Of a DNA stretch of 64,000 bases, positions 18,478-27,226 are shown one piece after another. The stretch's first letter is position 1; every line of letters begins with the position of its first letter. The notes beneath the pieces are model-generated. The model was not told the origin of the DNA and made no database searches. It saw only the letters and a list, made by a program, of their open reading frames with translations. A program made the translations under genes and the position numbers. Origin of the DNA: Bacteroidota bacterium (GTDB lineage: Bacteria; Bacteroidota; Rhodothermia; Rhodothermales; Rubricoccaceae). Location of the stretch: the NCBI GenBank assembly GCA_039821555.1, contig JBCBNX010000016.1:22216-86215 (forward strand), in the 5' to 3' direction.

Positions 18478-21400
18478 ATGCCGACCGCTCGGATGTCTGC
18501 CTCTTTCGCTGACCGTCTCCTCGTCCCGTTGCGCTCGCTCACGCTGCTGCTCCTCGCCGTTGCGTGCGCGCTCCCGCTCGTCCCGGCCGCCGACGCGCAG
18601 TACTTCGGCCGCAACAAGGTCCAGTACGACGACTTCGATTTCCAGGTGCTCGAAACCGAGCACTTCGACATCTACTACTACGGCGACATGGAGCAGGCGG
18701 CCCGCGACGCCGCCCGGATGGCCGAGCGGTGGTACACGCGCCTCTCCGGCATCCTCGACCACGAGTTCGACGAGCGCAAGACGATCATCTTCTACGCCGA
18801 CGACGCCGACTTCCGGCAGACAAACGTCATCGGCGGGCTGATCTCGGACGGCGTCGCTGGCGTCACGGAGGGGCTCAAGCAACGCATCGTGATGCCGTTC
18901 GGCGCGAGCTACGCGCAGACGGACCACGTCCTCGGGCACGAACTCGTCCACCAGTTCCAGTACGACATCGCGCAGCGCGGCGGCACGTTCGGCAACTTCG
19001 TCCGCATGCCGCTGTGGGTGGTCGAGGGCTTCGCGGAGTACCTCTCCGTCGGCCGCGAGGACGCCCACACGACGATGTGGATGCGCGACGCCGTCGTCCG
19101 GGACAACTTCCCGACGTTGGAGCAGCTCTCCACCGACCCGCGCTTCTTCCCCTATCGCTACGGCCAGGCCTTCTGGGCGTTTATCGGCGGCACCTACGGC
19201 GACGAGGCCGCCTCGGACCTCTTCAAGCGCGGCCTCTCGATGCCGTTCGACTCGGCGCTCGTCTCCGTGACGGGCCTCGGCCCCGACGAGTTCTCCGCGC
19301 GCTGGGCCGACCAGGTCGCCGAGGCCTACCTCCCTGTCGCCGCCGACCGTACGATCCCTTACGGACCGGACCTCGTGGCCATCGACCCGGAGCGCTATCC
19401 GCGCCTCGACTCGCTCCAGCTCGCCGACGCTCCCGGTGCGCGCACCCTCGCCCGTGACATCGACGCCGGCGACACCAATGTCTCGCCGGTGCTCTCACCC
19501 GACGGCCGCTACGTGGCCTTCCTCTCCGAGCGCGACCTCTTCGGCATCGACCTCTACCTCGGCGACGCGCAGACTGGCGAAGTCATCAAGAAGCTCGAAT
19601 CCGTCGGCACGAGCGCCCACTTCGACGCGCTCCGCTTCATCAGTTCCGCCGGCACCTGGAGCCCCGACGGCACCCGCTTCGCCTACGTGGTTTTCGCCGA
19701 GGGCGACAACGAGATCGCCGTCCTCGACGTGGCCAGCCGCGACGTGGTGCAACGCCTCAAGGTCGACGGCGTGACGGCGATCAAGGACCCGGCGTGGGGC
19801 CCCGACGGCGAGACGATCGCGTTCACGGGCCGCAAGGGTGGTGTCTCGAACCTCTACACTGTGACCGTGGACGGCGGCCAGGCCCGCCAGCTCACCAACG
19901 ACCGCTACACCGAGCTTCAGGCGCAGTGGAGCCCCGACGGCCAGACCCTGGTCTACGCGACCGACGAGGTGCCGGAGACCTCGTTCGAGCGGCTGCGCTT
20001 TGGCCCGATGCGCCTGGCGCTGCTGGACGTGGAATCGGGTGAGCAGACGCTGCTGCCCCACTTCGATGGGGCCAAGCACATCAACCCACAGTGGAGCCCC
20101 GACGGGCGCAGCATCTACTTCGTCAGCAATCCCGACGGCGTCTCGAACGTCTATCGGTATGCCTTCGAGAACCGCATCTCGGGCGACACGGCCACGGCCG
20201 AAGACGGCAGTGCCACGGAGGCGACGGTCTACCGCGTGACGAACCTCGTCTCGGGGGTCAGCGGGATCACCTTCCTGAGCCCGGCCCTCACGGTGGCGCA
20301 GCAGACCGGCCGCCTGATGTACTCGGCTTTCGAGGCGCAGGGCTACAGCGTGTACACGATCGAGGCCGACGACACGCAGGGCGAGCCCTTCGCCCGCACC
20401 GAGAGCGACACGGACGCTCCGCCCATGGCGGCGCTGCTCGTCCCCACGGGCGCGCAGAACCGGAGCAAGGTGGATGGCTACCTCGCCGACGTGCTCGACG
20501 GCCTCCCTGACACGCGCGAATTCCCGTCGCGCGGCTACTCGCCCAAGCTCACGCTCGACTATGTGAGCCAGCCCAACGTGGGCATCGGCTACAGCACCGG
20601 CTTCGGCGTGGGCGTGGGCGGCGGCATCTTCATGCTCTTTACCGACCAGCTTGGCAATCACCAGCTCGGCATCACAGCGCTTGCCAACGGCACCTTCAAG
20701 GACATCGGCGGGCAGGTGCAGTACATCAACCAGGCCAACCGCCTCAACTACGGCGGGCAGCTCTCGCACATCCCGTTCCTGCGCGTCGGCATCATCCCCG
20801 ACGACGACGTGCCGCGCCCGACGCGGCTCTACGACCGCACCTACTACACCCAGGTGGGCGGCCTCGCCTCCTACCCGCTCTCGACGACCCGCCGCTTCCA
20901 GGCGTCGGCCGGCTACACCCGGATCGCGCGCGAGTTGGAATTCGACGACTTCAGGCCAGACGGCAGCGTCCGCCGCCGCGACGCGACCGAAGCGTTCGGC
21001 CTCGCAGGGTTCGACGCGCTCCACCTCGGCCAGGTCGGCGGCGCCTACGTGGGCGACTACTCGTTCTTCGGCTTCACCGGCCCCGTTCGTGGCGGGCGCT
21101 ACTTCCTCGGAGCCGAGGGCACGGCGGGCTCGCTCCAGTTTGCCTCCGTCACCGCGGACTACCGTCGCTACCTCTACGTGTCGAGCCTCCAGACGACGCT
21201 GGCGGTACGCGGGCTCCACCTCGGCCGGTACGGTGCCGACGCGGGCAACGGCGCCCTGCGGCCCTACTTCCTCGGGTTCGACTTCCGGTATGGCCCGCTC
21301 GTGCGCGGCTACTCGGTGGGCTCCTTCAGCAACACCAACGCGGGCAACGACGAGTATGGACGGCTCCAGGACGCTCTCTTCGGCAACCGGGTGGCAGCCG

Positions 21401-21714
21401 TCAACGCGGAGGTGCGCGTCCCGCTGCTGGGCACCTCGGACTTCGGCCTGCTCAACTTCCCGTACATCCCGACCACGCTCATCTTCTTCGGCGACGCGGC
21501 GGTCTCGTGGGGGCGGCAGTCGTTCCCGAGCACGCTCGGCGGTACGGCCTCCGTCGGCAATGCCTTCGGGGACATCCAGCCACTCTTCAGCGCGGGGGTT
21601 TCCACCCGCGTCAACCTGCTCGGCGCGATCATCCTGGAGCCCTACTTCGCCATTCCCTTCTCCCGTGGAGACCGGCAGACGGTCTGGGGCCTGAGCTTCC
21701 TACCAGGCTGGTAG
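18478..21714 (+). CDS. Surface metalloprotease-like protein: HExxH domain, TolB-type propeller, outer-membrane barrel
   Basis: Large predicted outer-membrane protein of 1078 residues from ATG 18478; an ATG at 18493 is an alternative. A signal peptide ends near PAADAQ. The first domain (about residues 45-290) looks like a peptidase_MA-type gluzincin: HELVH (His 154, Glu 155, His 158) and a downstream WVVEGFAEYL with Glu about 183 as likely third zinc ligand. Residues about 300-640 carry PD40/TolB propeller repeats (SPDGRYVAFLS, WSPDGTRFAYV, WSPDGQTLVYA). The last 370 residues resemble a BamA/surface-antigen beta-barrel ending in aromatic Trp. A possible role is surface proteolysis or processing; the substrate is unknown. 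Confidence 0.85.
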   Translation: MPTARMSASFADRLLVPLRSLTLLLLAVACALPLVPAADAQYFGRNKVQYDDFDFQVLETEHFDIYYYGDMEQAARDAARMAERWYTRLSGILDHEFDERKTIIFYADDADFRQTNVIGGLISDGVAGVTEGLKQRIVMPFGASYAQTDHVLGHELVHQFQYDIAQRGGTFGNFVRMPLWVVEGFAEYLSVGREDAHTTMWMRDAVVRDNFPTLEQLSTDPRFFPYRYGQAFWAFIGGTYGDEAASDLFKRGLSMPFDSALVSVTGLGPDEFSARWADQVAEAYLPVAADRTIPYGPDLVAIDPERYPRLDSLQLADAPGARTLARDIDAGDTNVSPVLSPDGRYVAFLSERDLFGIDLYLGDAQTGEVIKKLESVGTSAHFDALRFISSAGTWSPDGTRFAYVVFAEGDNEIAVLDVASRDVVQRLKVDGVTAIKDPAWGPDGETIAFTGRKGGVSNLYTVTVDGGQARQLTNDRYTELQAQWSPDGQTLVYATDEVPETSFERLRFGPMRLALLDVESGEQTLLPHFDGAKHINPQWSPDGRSIYFVSNPDGVSNVYRYAFENRISGDTATAEDGSATEATVYRVTNLVSGVSGITFLSPALTVAQQTGRLMYSAFEAQGYSVYTIEADDTQGEPFARTESDTDAPPMAALLVPTGAQNRSKVDGYLADVLDGLPDTREFPSRGYSPKLTLDYVSQPNVGIGYSTGFGVGVGGGIFMLFTDQLGNHQLGITALANGTFKDIGGQVQYINQANRLNYGGQLSHIPFLRVGIIPDDDVPRPTRLYDRTYYTQVGGLASYPLSTTRRFQASAGYTRIARELEFDDFRPDGSVRRRDATEAFGLAGFDALHLGQVGGAYVGDYSFFGFTGPVRGGRYFLGAEGTAGSLQFASVTADYRRYLYVSSLQTTLAVRGLHLGRYGADAGNGALRPYFLGFDFRYGPLVRGYSVGSFSNTNAGNDEYGRLQDALFGNRVAAVNAEVRVPLLGTSDFGLLNFPYIPTTLIFFGDAAVSWGRQSFPSTLGGTASVGNAFGDIQPLFSAGVSTRVNLLGAIILEPYFAIPFSRGDRQTVWGLSFLPGW

Positions 21715-21734
21715 GCCCGGGACACGTCCATCAG

Positions 21735-21766
21735 GAGGCCGGAGGCTCGACGTAGCTTCCGGCCTC
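21735..21766 (+). terminator. Rho-independent terminator after the surface protease gene
   Basis: GAGGCCGGAGGCT (21735-21747) pairs with AGCTTCCGGCCTC (21754-21766) around a 6-base loop with one mismatch, followed by TTCGTTTG. It begins 20 bp after the stop codon. Confidence 0.7.
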
Positions 21767-21799
21767 TTCGTTTGAGCAGCCGCTTCGTTTGAGCAGCCA
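21766..21799. repeat. 17-bp tandem duplication
   Basis: The unit CTTCGTTTGAGCAGCCG occurs twice head to tail (21766-21782 and 21783-21799, the last base differing), directly in the terminator tail and just before the pyrD start. Confidence 0.9.
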
Positions 21800-21810
21800 C
21801 CGCCCGCCCC

Positions 21811-22923
21811 ATGTATCGCGCCCTCCGCTCTCTCCTCTTCCGCCTCGATGCTGAGTGGGCGCACCATGCTGGCATGGCAGCCGCAGGGCTTGGGCAGCAG
21901 GTCCCCGGCGTGATCCGTCGCCTGTTCGCGTTCGACGATGCGCGGCTCGCCCAGACGCTGTGGCCTGAGCGCGGCGGCCTGCGCTTCCGCAACCCCGTCG
22001 GCCTCGCGGCCGGCTTCGACAAGAACGCGGAGCGGGTGCCGTTCTGGGACGCGCTCGGCTTCGGCTTCGTCGAGGTCGGTTCGGTCACGGCCCGTTCTAG
22101 CGACGGCAACCCGACCCCACGCGCCTTCCGGCTGCCCGACGACGGTGCCCTCGTCAACCGGATGGGCCTCAACAACGACGGCGCCGCGGCCATCGCCGCG
22201 CGGCTAGCCTCGACGGCGCTTCCCGACCGCTTCGTGCTCGGCGTGAACGTCGCCAAGACCCACAGCCCGGATATCCTCGGCGACGCCGCCCTCGACGACT
22301 TTGCTACGTCCGTGCGGTACGTCGCGCGGCACGCGGCCTACCTCGCGCTCAACGTCTCATGCCCCAACACGGCTGAGGGCAAAACCTTCGAAGAGCCCGA
22401 CGCGCTCAACGGGCTCCTCACACGCGTGCTGGCCGTGCTCGACGACCTCGGCGTGCGCCCGCCCGTCCTCGTCAAGTTCTCGCCGCCGACGCTTGCGGAC
22501 GGGGCTCCTGACTTCGGCGGCGTGGATGAACTCGTCGCGCTGTGTCTCCGGCATGGGGTGGACGGCTTCATCGCCACGAACACCGCCTCGGACCGCGCGG
22601 GCCTCACAACGGACGCGGCCACGCTCGCTGAGATCGGGCGCGGCGGCCTAAGCGGCGCGCCGCTGCAAGCCCGCTCGACGGCACTCGTGCGCCGCCTCTA
22701 CCAATGCACCGACGGCGCCGTGCCCATTATCGGCGTCGGCGGCGTGGATTCGAGCGCCGCGGCCTATGAGAAGATCTGCGCCGGGGCCTCGCTGGTGGCG
22801 CTCTACACGGGGCTCGTCTACGAGGGCCCGGGCCTCGTGGGGCGCATCAACCGCGACCTGGTCCGCTTCCTCGACCGCGACGGCTTCGGCACGATTGCCG
22901 AGGCGGTCGGCGCCAGCGTCTAG
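21811..22923 (+). CDS. pyrD: Dihydroorotate dehydrogenase (quinone, class 2-like)
   Basis: Membrane-associated FMN enzyme that oxidises dihydroorotate to orotate in pyrimidine synthesis, passing electrons to quinone. It has 370 residues. The N-terminal helical extension (MYRALRSLLFRLDAEWAHHAG) is typical of class 2 and tethers the enzyme to the membrane. FMN/orotate motifs are NPVGLAAGFDKNAE near 62, NRMGLNNDG near 113, and IIGVGGVDSSAAAYEKICAGA near 310. The active-site base segment reads NVSCPNTAEGKTF with Cys 184, where well-studied class 2 enzymes have Ser (NISSPNT) and class 1 enzymes have Cys. The stop codon lies inside a 20-bp tandem duplication. Confidence 0.95.
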   Translation: MYRALRSLLFRLDAEWAHHAGMAAAGLGQQVPGVIRRLFAFDDARLAQTLWPERGGLRFRNPVGLAAGFDKNAERVPFWDALGFGFVEVGSVTARSSDGNPTPRAFRLPDDGALVNRMGLNNDGAAAIAARLASTALPDRFVLGVNVAKTHSPDILGDAALDDFATSVRYVARHAAYLALNVSCPNTAEGKTFEEPDALNGLLTRVLAVLDDLGVRPPVLVKFSPPTLADGAPDFGGVDELVALCLRHGVDGFIATNTASDRAGLTTDAATLAEIGRGGLSGAPLQARSTALVRRLYQCTDGAVPIIGVGGVDSSAAAYEKICAGASLVALYTGLVYEGPGLVGRINRDLVRFLDRDGFGTIAEAVGASV

Positions 22924-22953
22924 CGGCCGGCGCCAGCGTCTAGCGGCCGGCGC
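22908..22953. repeat. 20-bp tandem duplication spanning the pyrD stop
   Basis: CGGCGCCAGCGTCTAGCGGC occurs at 22908-22927 and again at 22928-22947, with a partial third copy. The TAG of pyrD lies in the first copy. Confidence 0.95.
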
Positions 22954-22957
22954 TACG

Positions 22958-22985
22958 CCTAGATCTTGCTACCTAGATCTTGCTA
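22958..22985. repeat. 14-bp tandem duplication spanning the stop of the next gene
   Basis: CCTAGATCTTGCTA occurs at 22958-22971 and 22972-22985. The second copy ends in the stop codon (CTA on the plus strand) of the minus-strand pilin-like gene. Confidence 0.95.
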
Positions 22986-23504
22986 CCAGGTGCAGAGCGT
23001 TGCGTCGGGGTTCGGAGGTGCCGTGCTGTTGTCGTTGCCGTCGGTCCAGGTCTCGGACTCCTGCCAGTAGTCGGTCCGAAGGACGAGGCAGCCGGGGCGG
23101 GGTCCGAAGACGTAGACCTCGACCCGCGTCATGCCTGTCTCCACGGGGACCTGGTGGATGTGGATGTAGGGCACCGCTCCGTTCTGCACGATGTGTCGCC
23201 GGACGCCGTTGGCGGTCGTAGCCGTGCGTGGCCGCCCGACGTAGGTGTCTGTGACATCGAGGGGGTACCCCAGGTCGGACATGGAGAGGCTAGCCAGCCG
23301 GGCCGTGTTCTCACCGGCACCGCCCATCGCCTCCGGCTTCTGGTACCACGCGACGATCTCGGCGGCCAGCTCTACGCCCATGTAGGCGTAGCGGTCGAGC
23401 TCGGACTTGGAGCGGTTCTCTTCGAAGCTCTCGATGCCTGTCACCACGGCGAGACCTACGACGACGATGCCGAGAACGAGGAGCAAGAGTTGCTGCTGGC
23501 CCAT
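22983..23504 (-). CDS. Pilin-like small protein, MGQQQLLLL family (paralog 1)
   Basis: Small exported or membrane-anchored protein of 173 residues. After Met-Gly comes QQQLLLLVLGIVVVGLAVV, a hydrophobic N-terminal helix that resembles class III (type IV pilin-like) signal segments, although the Glu at position 5 of classical pilins is absent. A helix with YYxKP-like text (AWYQKPEAMGGAGE, about residues 53-66) and a beta-rich C-terminal domain follow, ending LCTW. Cys residues at about 137 and 171 could pair. Similar short proteins are widespread in Bacteroidota/Chlorobi relatives. A paralog lies 353 bp away on the same strand, and a broken third copy is at 6780-7307. No pilus assembly gene is nearby. 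Confidence 0.8.
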   Translation of the reverse strand: MGQQQLLLLVLGIVVVGLAVVTGIESFEENRSKSELDRYAYMGVELAAEIVAWYQKPEAMGGAGENTARLASLSMSDLGYPLDVTDTYVGRPRTATTANGVRRHIVQNGAVPYIHIHQVPVETGMTRVEVYVFGPRPGCLVLRTDYWQESETWTDGNDNSTAPPNPDATLCTW

Positions 23505-23857
23505 GACCGGGTGCGGTGTGCGATGTGGGAGACACCTCGACGGTCTGCAAGAGGTGCACCATCGCAGCGATCTCTGAGCACGTAGCGGTCGCAGAGCCCA
23601 TCAACACCCCCCGATTGTCGCGTCTGTTTGGTCGGACGAGACAGTGACGTGCGGACGTCCCTGCCTCTGCGCAAACACGCGAGGCCTACTATGACCCCGT
23701 ACCCATTTCAAAAACGTAGCAGGCTCTGGACAAGACCCCGTCGCGGACCTTGGCACCGCCTCCGATCCCAAAGCGTGGATGCCCGTGTGCCCCGCCAACC
23801 ACTAGGGCTCTCGGGGCACACGGGCGAAAGACGATGACGCTGTCGCCGGAAGCCGCG
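23505..23857. other. Gap between the two pilin-like genes
   Basis: No gene is visible. It contains the hairpin at 23781-23825 near one end and should contain the promoter of the pilin-like gene at 22983-23504. The stretch around 23690-23720 (ACTATGACCCCGTACCCATT, then CAAAAACG) is locally AT-richer. Confidence 0.4.
23781..23825 (-). terminator. Perfect 14-bp stem hairpin after pilin-like paralog 2
   Basis: GCCCGTGTGCCCCG (23781-23794) is perfectly complementary to CGGGGCACACGGGC (23812-23825) with a 17-base loop. It starts 33 bp beyond the stop of the gene at 23858-24379 in the direction of transcription. There is no strong T-tract, so it may be a terminator or a 3' stabilising structure. 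Confidence 0.55.
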
Positions 23858-24379
23858 CTACCAGGAGCAGAGCGTCCCGTTGGGGTTGTCCGGCACGTTG
23901 TTTCCGGTCTTCCCGTCGCTCCACGCTACGGACTCCAAGTAGAAGTCGGACCGGGAGACGATGCACTCGGGATAGGGACCGAAGACGTATACCTCGACCC
24001 GGACGGCGCCCGACTGAATCGGATCTTGGTGAATGTGCAGGCGGGGATTCGTGTCGTCCCCGTAGACGTAGCGCCAGACACCGTTTGCACTCGTGCCGGT
24101 GCGTGACCCGTCGCCCGAGCCTTCCGTCACATCCAGATCATAGCCCAAAGCGGCCATGTCCAGATTTGCCAGGTTGCTCGTCACCTCACCGCCGCCGCCC
24201 ATCGCCTCGGGCTTCTTGTACCACGCGATGATCTCACCGGCCATCTCCACGCCCATGCCGACGTAGGTGTCGATTTCAGACTTGGCCTTGTTCTCGGTGA
24301 AGCTCTCGATGCCGACGACGACCGCGAGGCCGACGATCACGATGCCGAGGACGAGGAGGAGAAGTTGTTGCTGGCCCAT
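23858..24379 (-). CDS. Pilin-like small protein, MGQQQLLLL family (paralog 2)
   Basis: Close paralog of the gene at 22983-23504 with the same length (173 residues). It starts MGQQQLLLLVLGIVIVGLAV, has IESFTENKAKSEIDTYVGMG after the hydrophobic helix, then AWYKKPEAMGGGGEV and VRVEVYVFGPYPECIVSR, and ends NPNGTLCSW. Two Cys residues are conserved with the paralog. The N-terminal 27 residues are almost invariant in the family while the C-terminal domain diverges, as expected of pilin-like subunits with variable heads. The pilin assignment is inference from the N-terminus. Confidence 0.8.
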   Translation of the reverse strand: MGQQQLLLLVLGIVIVGLAVVVGIESFTENKAKSEIDTYVGMGVEMAGEIIAWYKKPEAMGGGGEVTSNLANLDMAALGYDLDVTEGSGDGSRTGTSANGVWRYVYGDDTNPRLHIHQDPIQSGAVRVEVYVFGPYPECIVSRSDFYLESVAWSDGKTGNNVPDNPNGTLCSW

Positions 24380-24649
24380 GAGTCAGAGGAGGTTAGGTGT
24401 AGGGGTTGGGGGACACTCAGCCGTTGCACAATGCACATGCCACTCTCCCTGCTAGCCGTCGCGTTCGGCACCTCGGTGCTGTTCTCACGCTTCAGATTGA
24501 GGTATTGCCGCCCTCGTGCACCTGCACGGCGCCTCTGGACGGGCAGGTTGGGTGAAGTGGTCCCATGGCCTGGCATGTTTCCTCCACCACGGATTTCCCC
24601 GGCCGGTATCTTTTCAAACACCGCTCCTGTCCCCTCACGCTCGTCTTCC

Positions 24650-27121
24650 ATGCGCCACCGCGCTTTTCTCGTCGCCCTCGTTGTAGGGCTGCTGCTCCTC
24701 GCGCCTGCGACCGTGGCTCAGTCCGACCGCATCCAGGCAACCGACCTCTTCCAGCTCCGCCAGCTCGGCGACGTGACGCTCTCGCCGTCGGGCCGCTTCG
24801 CGGTCTACACGGTCACCTCGGTCGTGGAAAAAGCCGATGGCGACCGCACCTACCGTACGCACCTCTGGCTAGCCGACACCGAGGGCGGACGCCCACCGCG
24901 CGCGCTAACCTCGGGCGAGACCAGCGCCTCGCAGCCTGCGTGGGCCCCGGACGAAACGGCGCTGACGTTCATACGCGTGGTGGACGGCAGGCCGCAGGCG
25001 TTCGTGCTGCCCCTGACCGGCGGCGAGGCCCGCCAGGCCACACGCCTGCCCTATGGGGTACGTAGGCCGCAGTGGTCCCCTGACGGCACGCGGCTGCTCG
25101 TCGCCTCGACGCTGCCGCACCACGCCGTCGACTCGCTGGAGAGCGGCGGCCCGGCGTGGCCTGCCGAGCGCCCCGGCCGCAGCGGCACGCCTCGGACCGA
25201 CGCCGACCCCGACGGCTCGCTCGCCGCAGTGCAGGCCTACCTCGACGCCGCCGCTACGCGGACGCTCACGCCGGATGGCGCCCGCATCGCCGAGGTGACG
25301 AGCCGCCTCGACTTCCAGGGCGAGCAGGGCCTCGACCCCGCGCCCAGCTACACGCACTACTTCGTCGTGCCCGTGCGCGCCGATGGCGAGATTGCCGAGG
25401 CCCAGGCCGTCACGCGTGGCTTCCGATCCCACTCGGGCGGCGTGTGGATGCGCGACGGCCAGCACATCCTCGTCGCGACGAGCCTGCGCGAAGACGTGCA
25501 CCCCGACCGCGACCGCACGCGCGCGCTCTACATGCGCCGCATCACCGACGACCGCTACCGCACGGTCCTCGAACTGGACGGGTGGCAGCTCTCGCGTCCG
25601 CTCCCCTCGCCCGACGGCTTCTCGGTGGCGTTCCTCGGCCAGCGCCTCGCCGACGCGGGCTATGCCCAGACCGAGGCTGGCGTGCTGCGCCTCGACGGCT
25701 CGCCGCCCGTGTGGCTCACCGACGACTTCGACCGCAGCGTGACCGACGCCGCGTGGTCGGCCAACGGATGGTTCCTCTATTTCACCGCGCCGGACCAGGG
25801 CGCCTTCCCGCTCTTCCGCGCCCCGACGGGCTACGCGCCGCTCCCCGAACGCCAGTTCACGGGCGACGAGTACCAGGCTGCCGCCGACAGCGCAGCCATC
25901 GCCGACTCGCTTCGCGCCATCGGCGAGCTGCCCGACTCGCCGTTCGAGGACGAGGACGCGACGGGCCTGGAGGGCGAGTTCGAGGTCGTCGAGATCAGCA
26001 CCGAGGAGCGCATCCGCGCCGACAGCCTCGCCCGCGCCGCCGCCGACTCGACCTTTCGCGCCGACAGCCTCGCCCTCACCGCCATTCAGCGCCTCACGTC
26101 GCCCACCACCGGCATCCGCAGCTTCGGCGCCGGCCCGGCCACCATCGCCTACGTGGAGACGACGCCGCAGAACCCCTACGAGTTGGTGGCGACGAGCCTC
26201 AGCGGGCAGCGCGTCCGCCGCCTCACCCGCCACAACGCCGACTGGCTCGCGGGCAAGCAACTGGCGACCTACGAGCCCTACTCCGCCGCACAGTTCATCG
26301 CCGACACCGTAGGCGTGACGCCGGGTCTCGGCTTCGGCCCCGACGAGGTCGTGCTCGACACCATCGCTACGTCGCTGGACGTGTGGGTGATGCGCCCGCC
26401 CGGCTTACGGAGCGGCCAGCGCGCGCCGCTCATGGTACAGATTCACGGCGGCCCCATGGCCATGTGGGGCCCCGGCGAGGCGACGATGTGGCACGAGTTC
26501 CAGTACCTCGCCGCGCAGGGCTACGGCATTGTGTTCACGAACCCGCGCGGCTCGGGCGGCTACGGCTCGGCGTTCCGCCGGGCCAACTTCCAGGACTGGG
26601 GCGCGGGGCCAACGGACGATGTACTGAAGGCCGCCGACCTCGCGGCGGCGCTGCCGTGGGTGGACCCCCAACGGCAAGTCGTCACGGGTGGCTCGTATGC
26701 CGGCTACCTGACGGCGTGGATCGTCTCGCAGACGGACCGCTTCCAGGCGGCCGTCGCCCAGCGCGGCGTCTACGACCTCGACACGTTTTTCGGCGAAGGC
26801 AACGCATGGCGTCTTGTGGAGTCGCACTTCGGCGGCTTCCCGTGGGACGAGGAGGCCAGCATCGCGCTCGCGCTCAACTCGCCGCTGACGTTCGTGACCG
26901 ACATCCGCACGCCGCTGCTGATCCTGCATGCGAGCCAAGACCTCCGCACCGGCGTCTCGCAGTCAGAGATGCTCTACCGCAGCCTCAAGGTGCTGGAGCG
27001 CCCCGTCGAGTACGTCCGCTACCCGAACGCGGGCCACGACCTCTCGCGCACCGGCGACCCCGACCAGCGCCTCGACCGCTTGCTCCGCATCCGCGAGTTC
27101 ATGGGGCGCTTCGTGGAATAG
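24650..27121 (+). CDS. S9-family prolyl oligopeptidase-like serine peptidase
   Basis: Secreted or periplasmic peptidase of 823 residues from ATG 24650, chosen because it gives a clean signal peptide (MRHRAFLVALVVGLLLLAP... VAQ). The longer open frame upstream lacks one. WD40-like propeller repeats (LSPSGRFAVYTV, WSPDGTRLLVAS) occupy the first two thirds, with an acidic insert at about residues 415-485. The alpha/beta-hydrolase domain has GGSYAGYLTAW with nucleophile Ser about 682, Asp about 764 (SQDLRTG) and His about 796 (NAGHDLSR). It most resembles acylaminoacyl/dipeptidyl peptidase-type S9 enzymes. It is convergent with the oxidase cluster. Confidence 0.93.
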   Translation: MRHRAFLVALVVGLLLLAPATVAQSDRIQATDLFQLRQLGDVTLSPSGRFAVYTVTSVVEKADGDRTYRTHLWLADTEGGRPPRALTSGETSASQPAWAPDETALTFIRVVDGRPQAFVLPLTGGEARQATRLPYGVRRPQWSPDGTRLLVASTLPHHAVDSLESGGPAWPAERPGRSGTPRTDADPDGSLAAVQAYLDAAATRTLTPDGARIAEVTSRLDFQGEQGLDPAPSYTHYFVVPVRADGEIAEAQAVTRGFRSHSGGVWMRDGQHILVATSLREDVHPDRDRTRALYMRRITDDRYRTVLELDGWQLSRPLPSPDGFSVAFLGQRLADAGYAQTEAGVLRLDGSPPVWLTDDFDRSVTDAAWSANGWFLYFTAPDQGAFPLFRAPTGYAPLPERQFTGDEYQAAADSAAIADSLRAIGELPDSPFEDEDATGLEGEFEVVEISTEERIRADSLARAAADSTFRADSLALTAIQRLTSPTTGIRSFGAGPATIAYVETTPQNPYELVATSLSGQRVRRLTRHNADWLAGKQLATYEPYSAAQFIADTVGVTPGLGFGPDEVVLDTIATSLDVWVMRPPGLRSGQRAPLMVQIHGGPMAMWGPGEATMWHEFQYLAAQGYGIVFTNPRGSGGYGSAFRRANFQDWGAGPTDDVLKAADLAAALPWVDPQRQVVTGGSYAGYLTAWIVSQTDRFQAAVAQRGVYDLDTFFGEGNAWRLVESHFGGFPWDEEASIALALNSPLTFVTDIRTPLLILHASQDLRTGVSQSEMLYRSLKVLERPVEYVRYPNAGHDLSRTGDPDQRLDRLLRIREFMGRFVE

Positions 27122-27164
27122 ATCGAGCCATGAACTAGGGCGCAGGCCGGCTGGGTCATACACA

Positions 27165-27208
27165 GACGAGGCAGCGGCTATCCCACCACGGTCAGCCGCC
27201 GCCTCGTC
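27165..27208. terminator. Bidirectional hairpin between S9 peptidase and ccoP
   Basis: GACGAGGCAGCGGCT (27165-27179) pairs with AGCCGCCGCCTCGTC (27194-27208) with one mismatch and a 14-base loop, midway between two convergent stops (27121 and 27227). CTTCTCC follows on the plus strand. Confidence 0.6.
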
Positions 27209-27226
27209 CTTCTCCACCCGGCCCGG

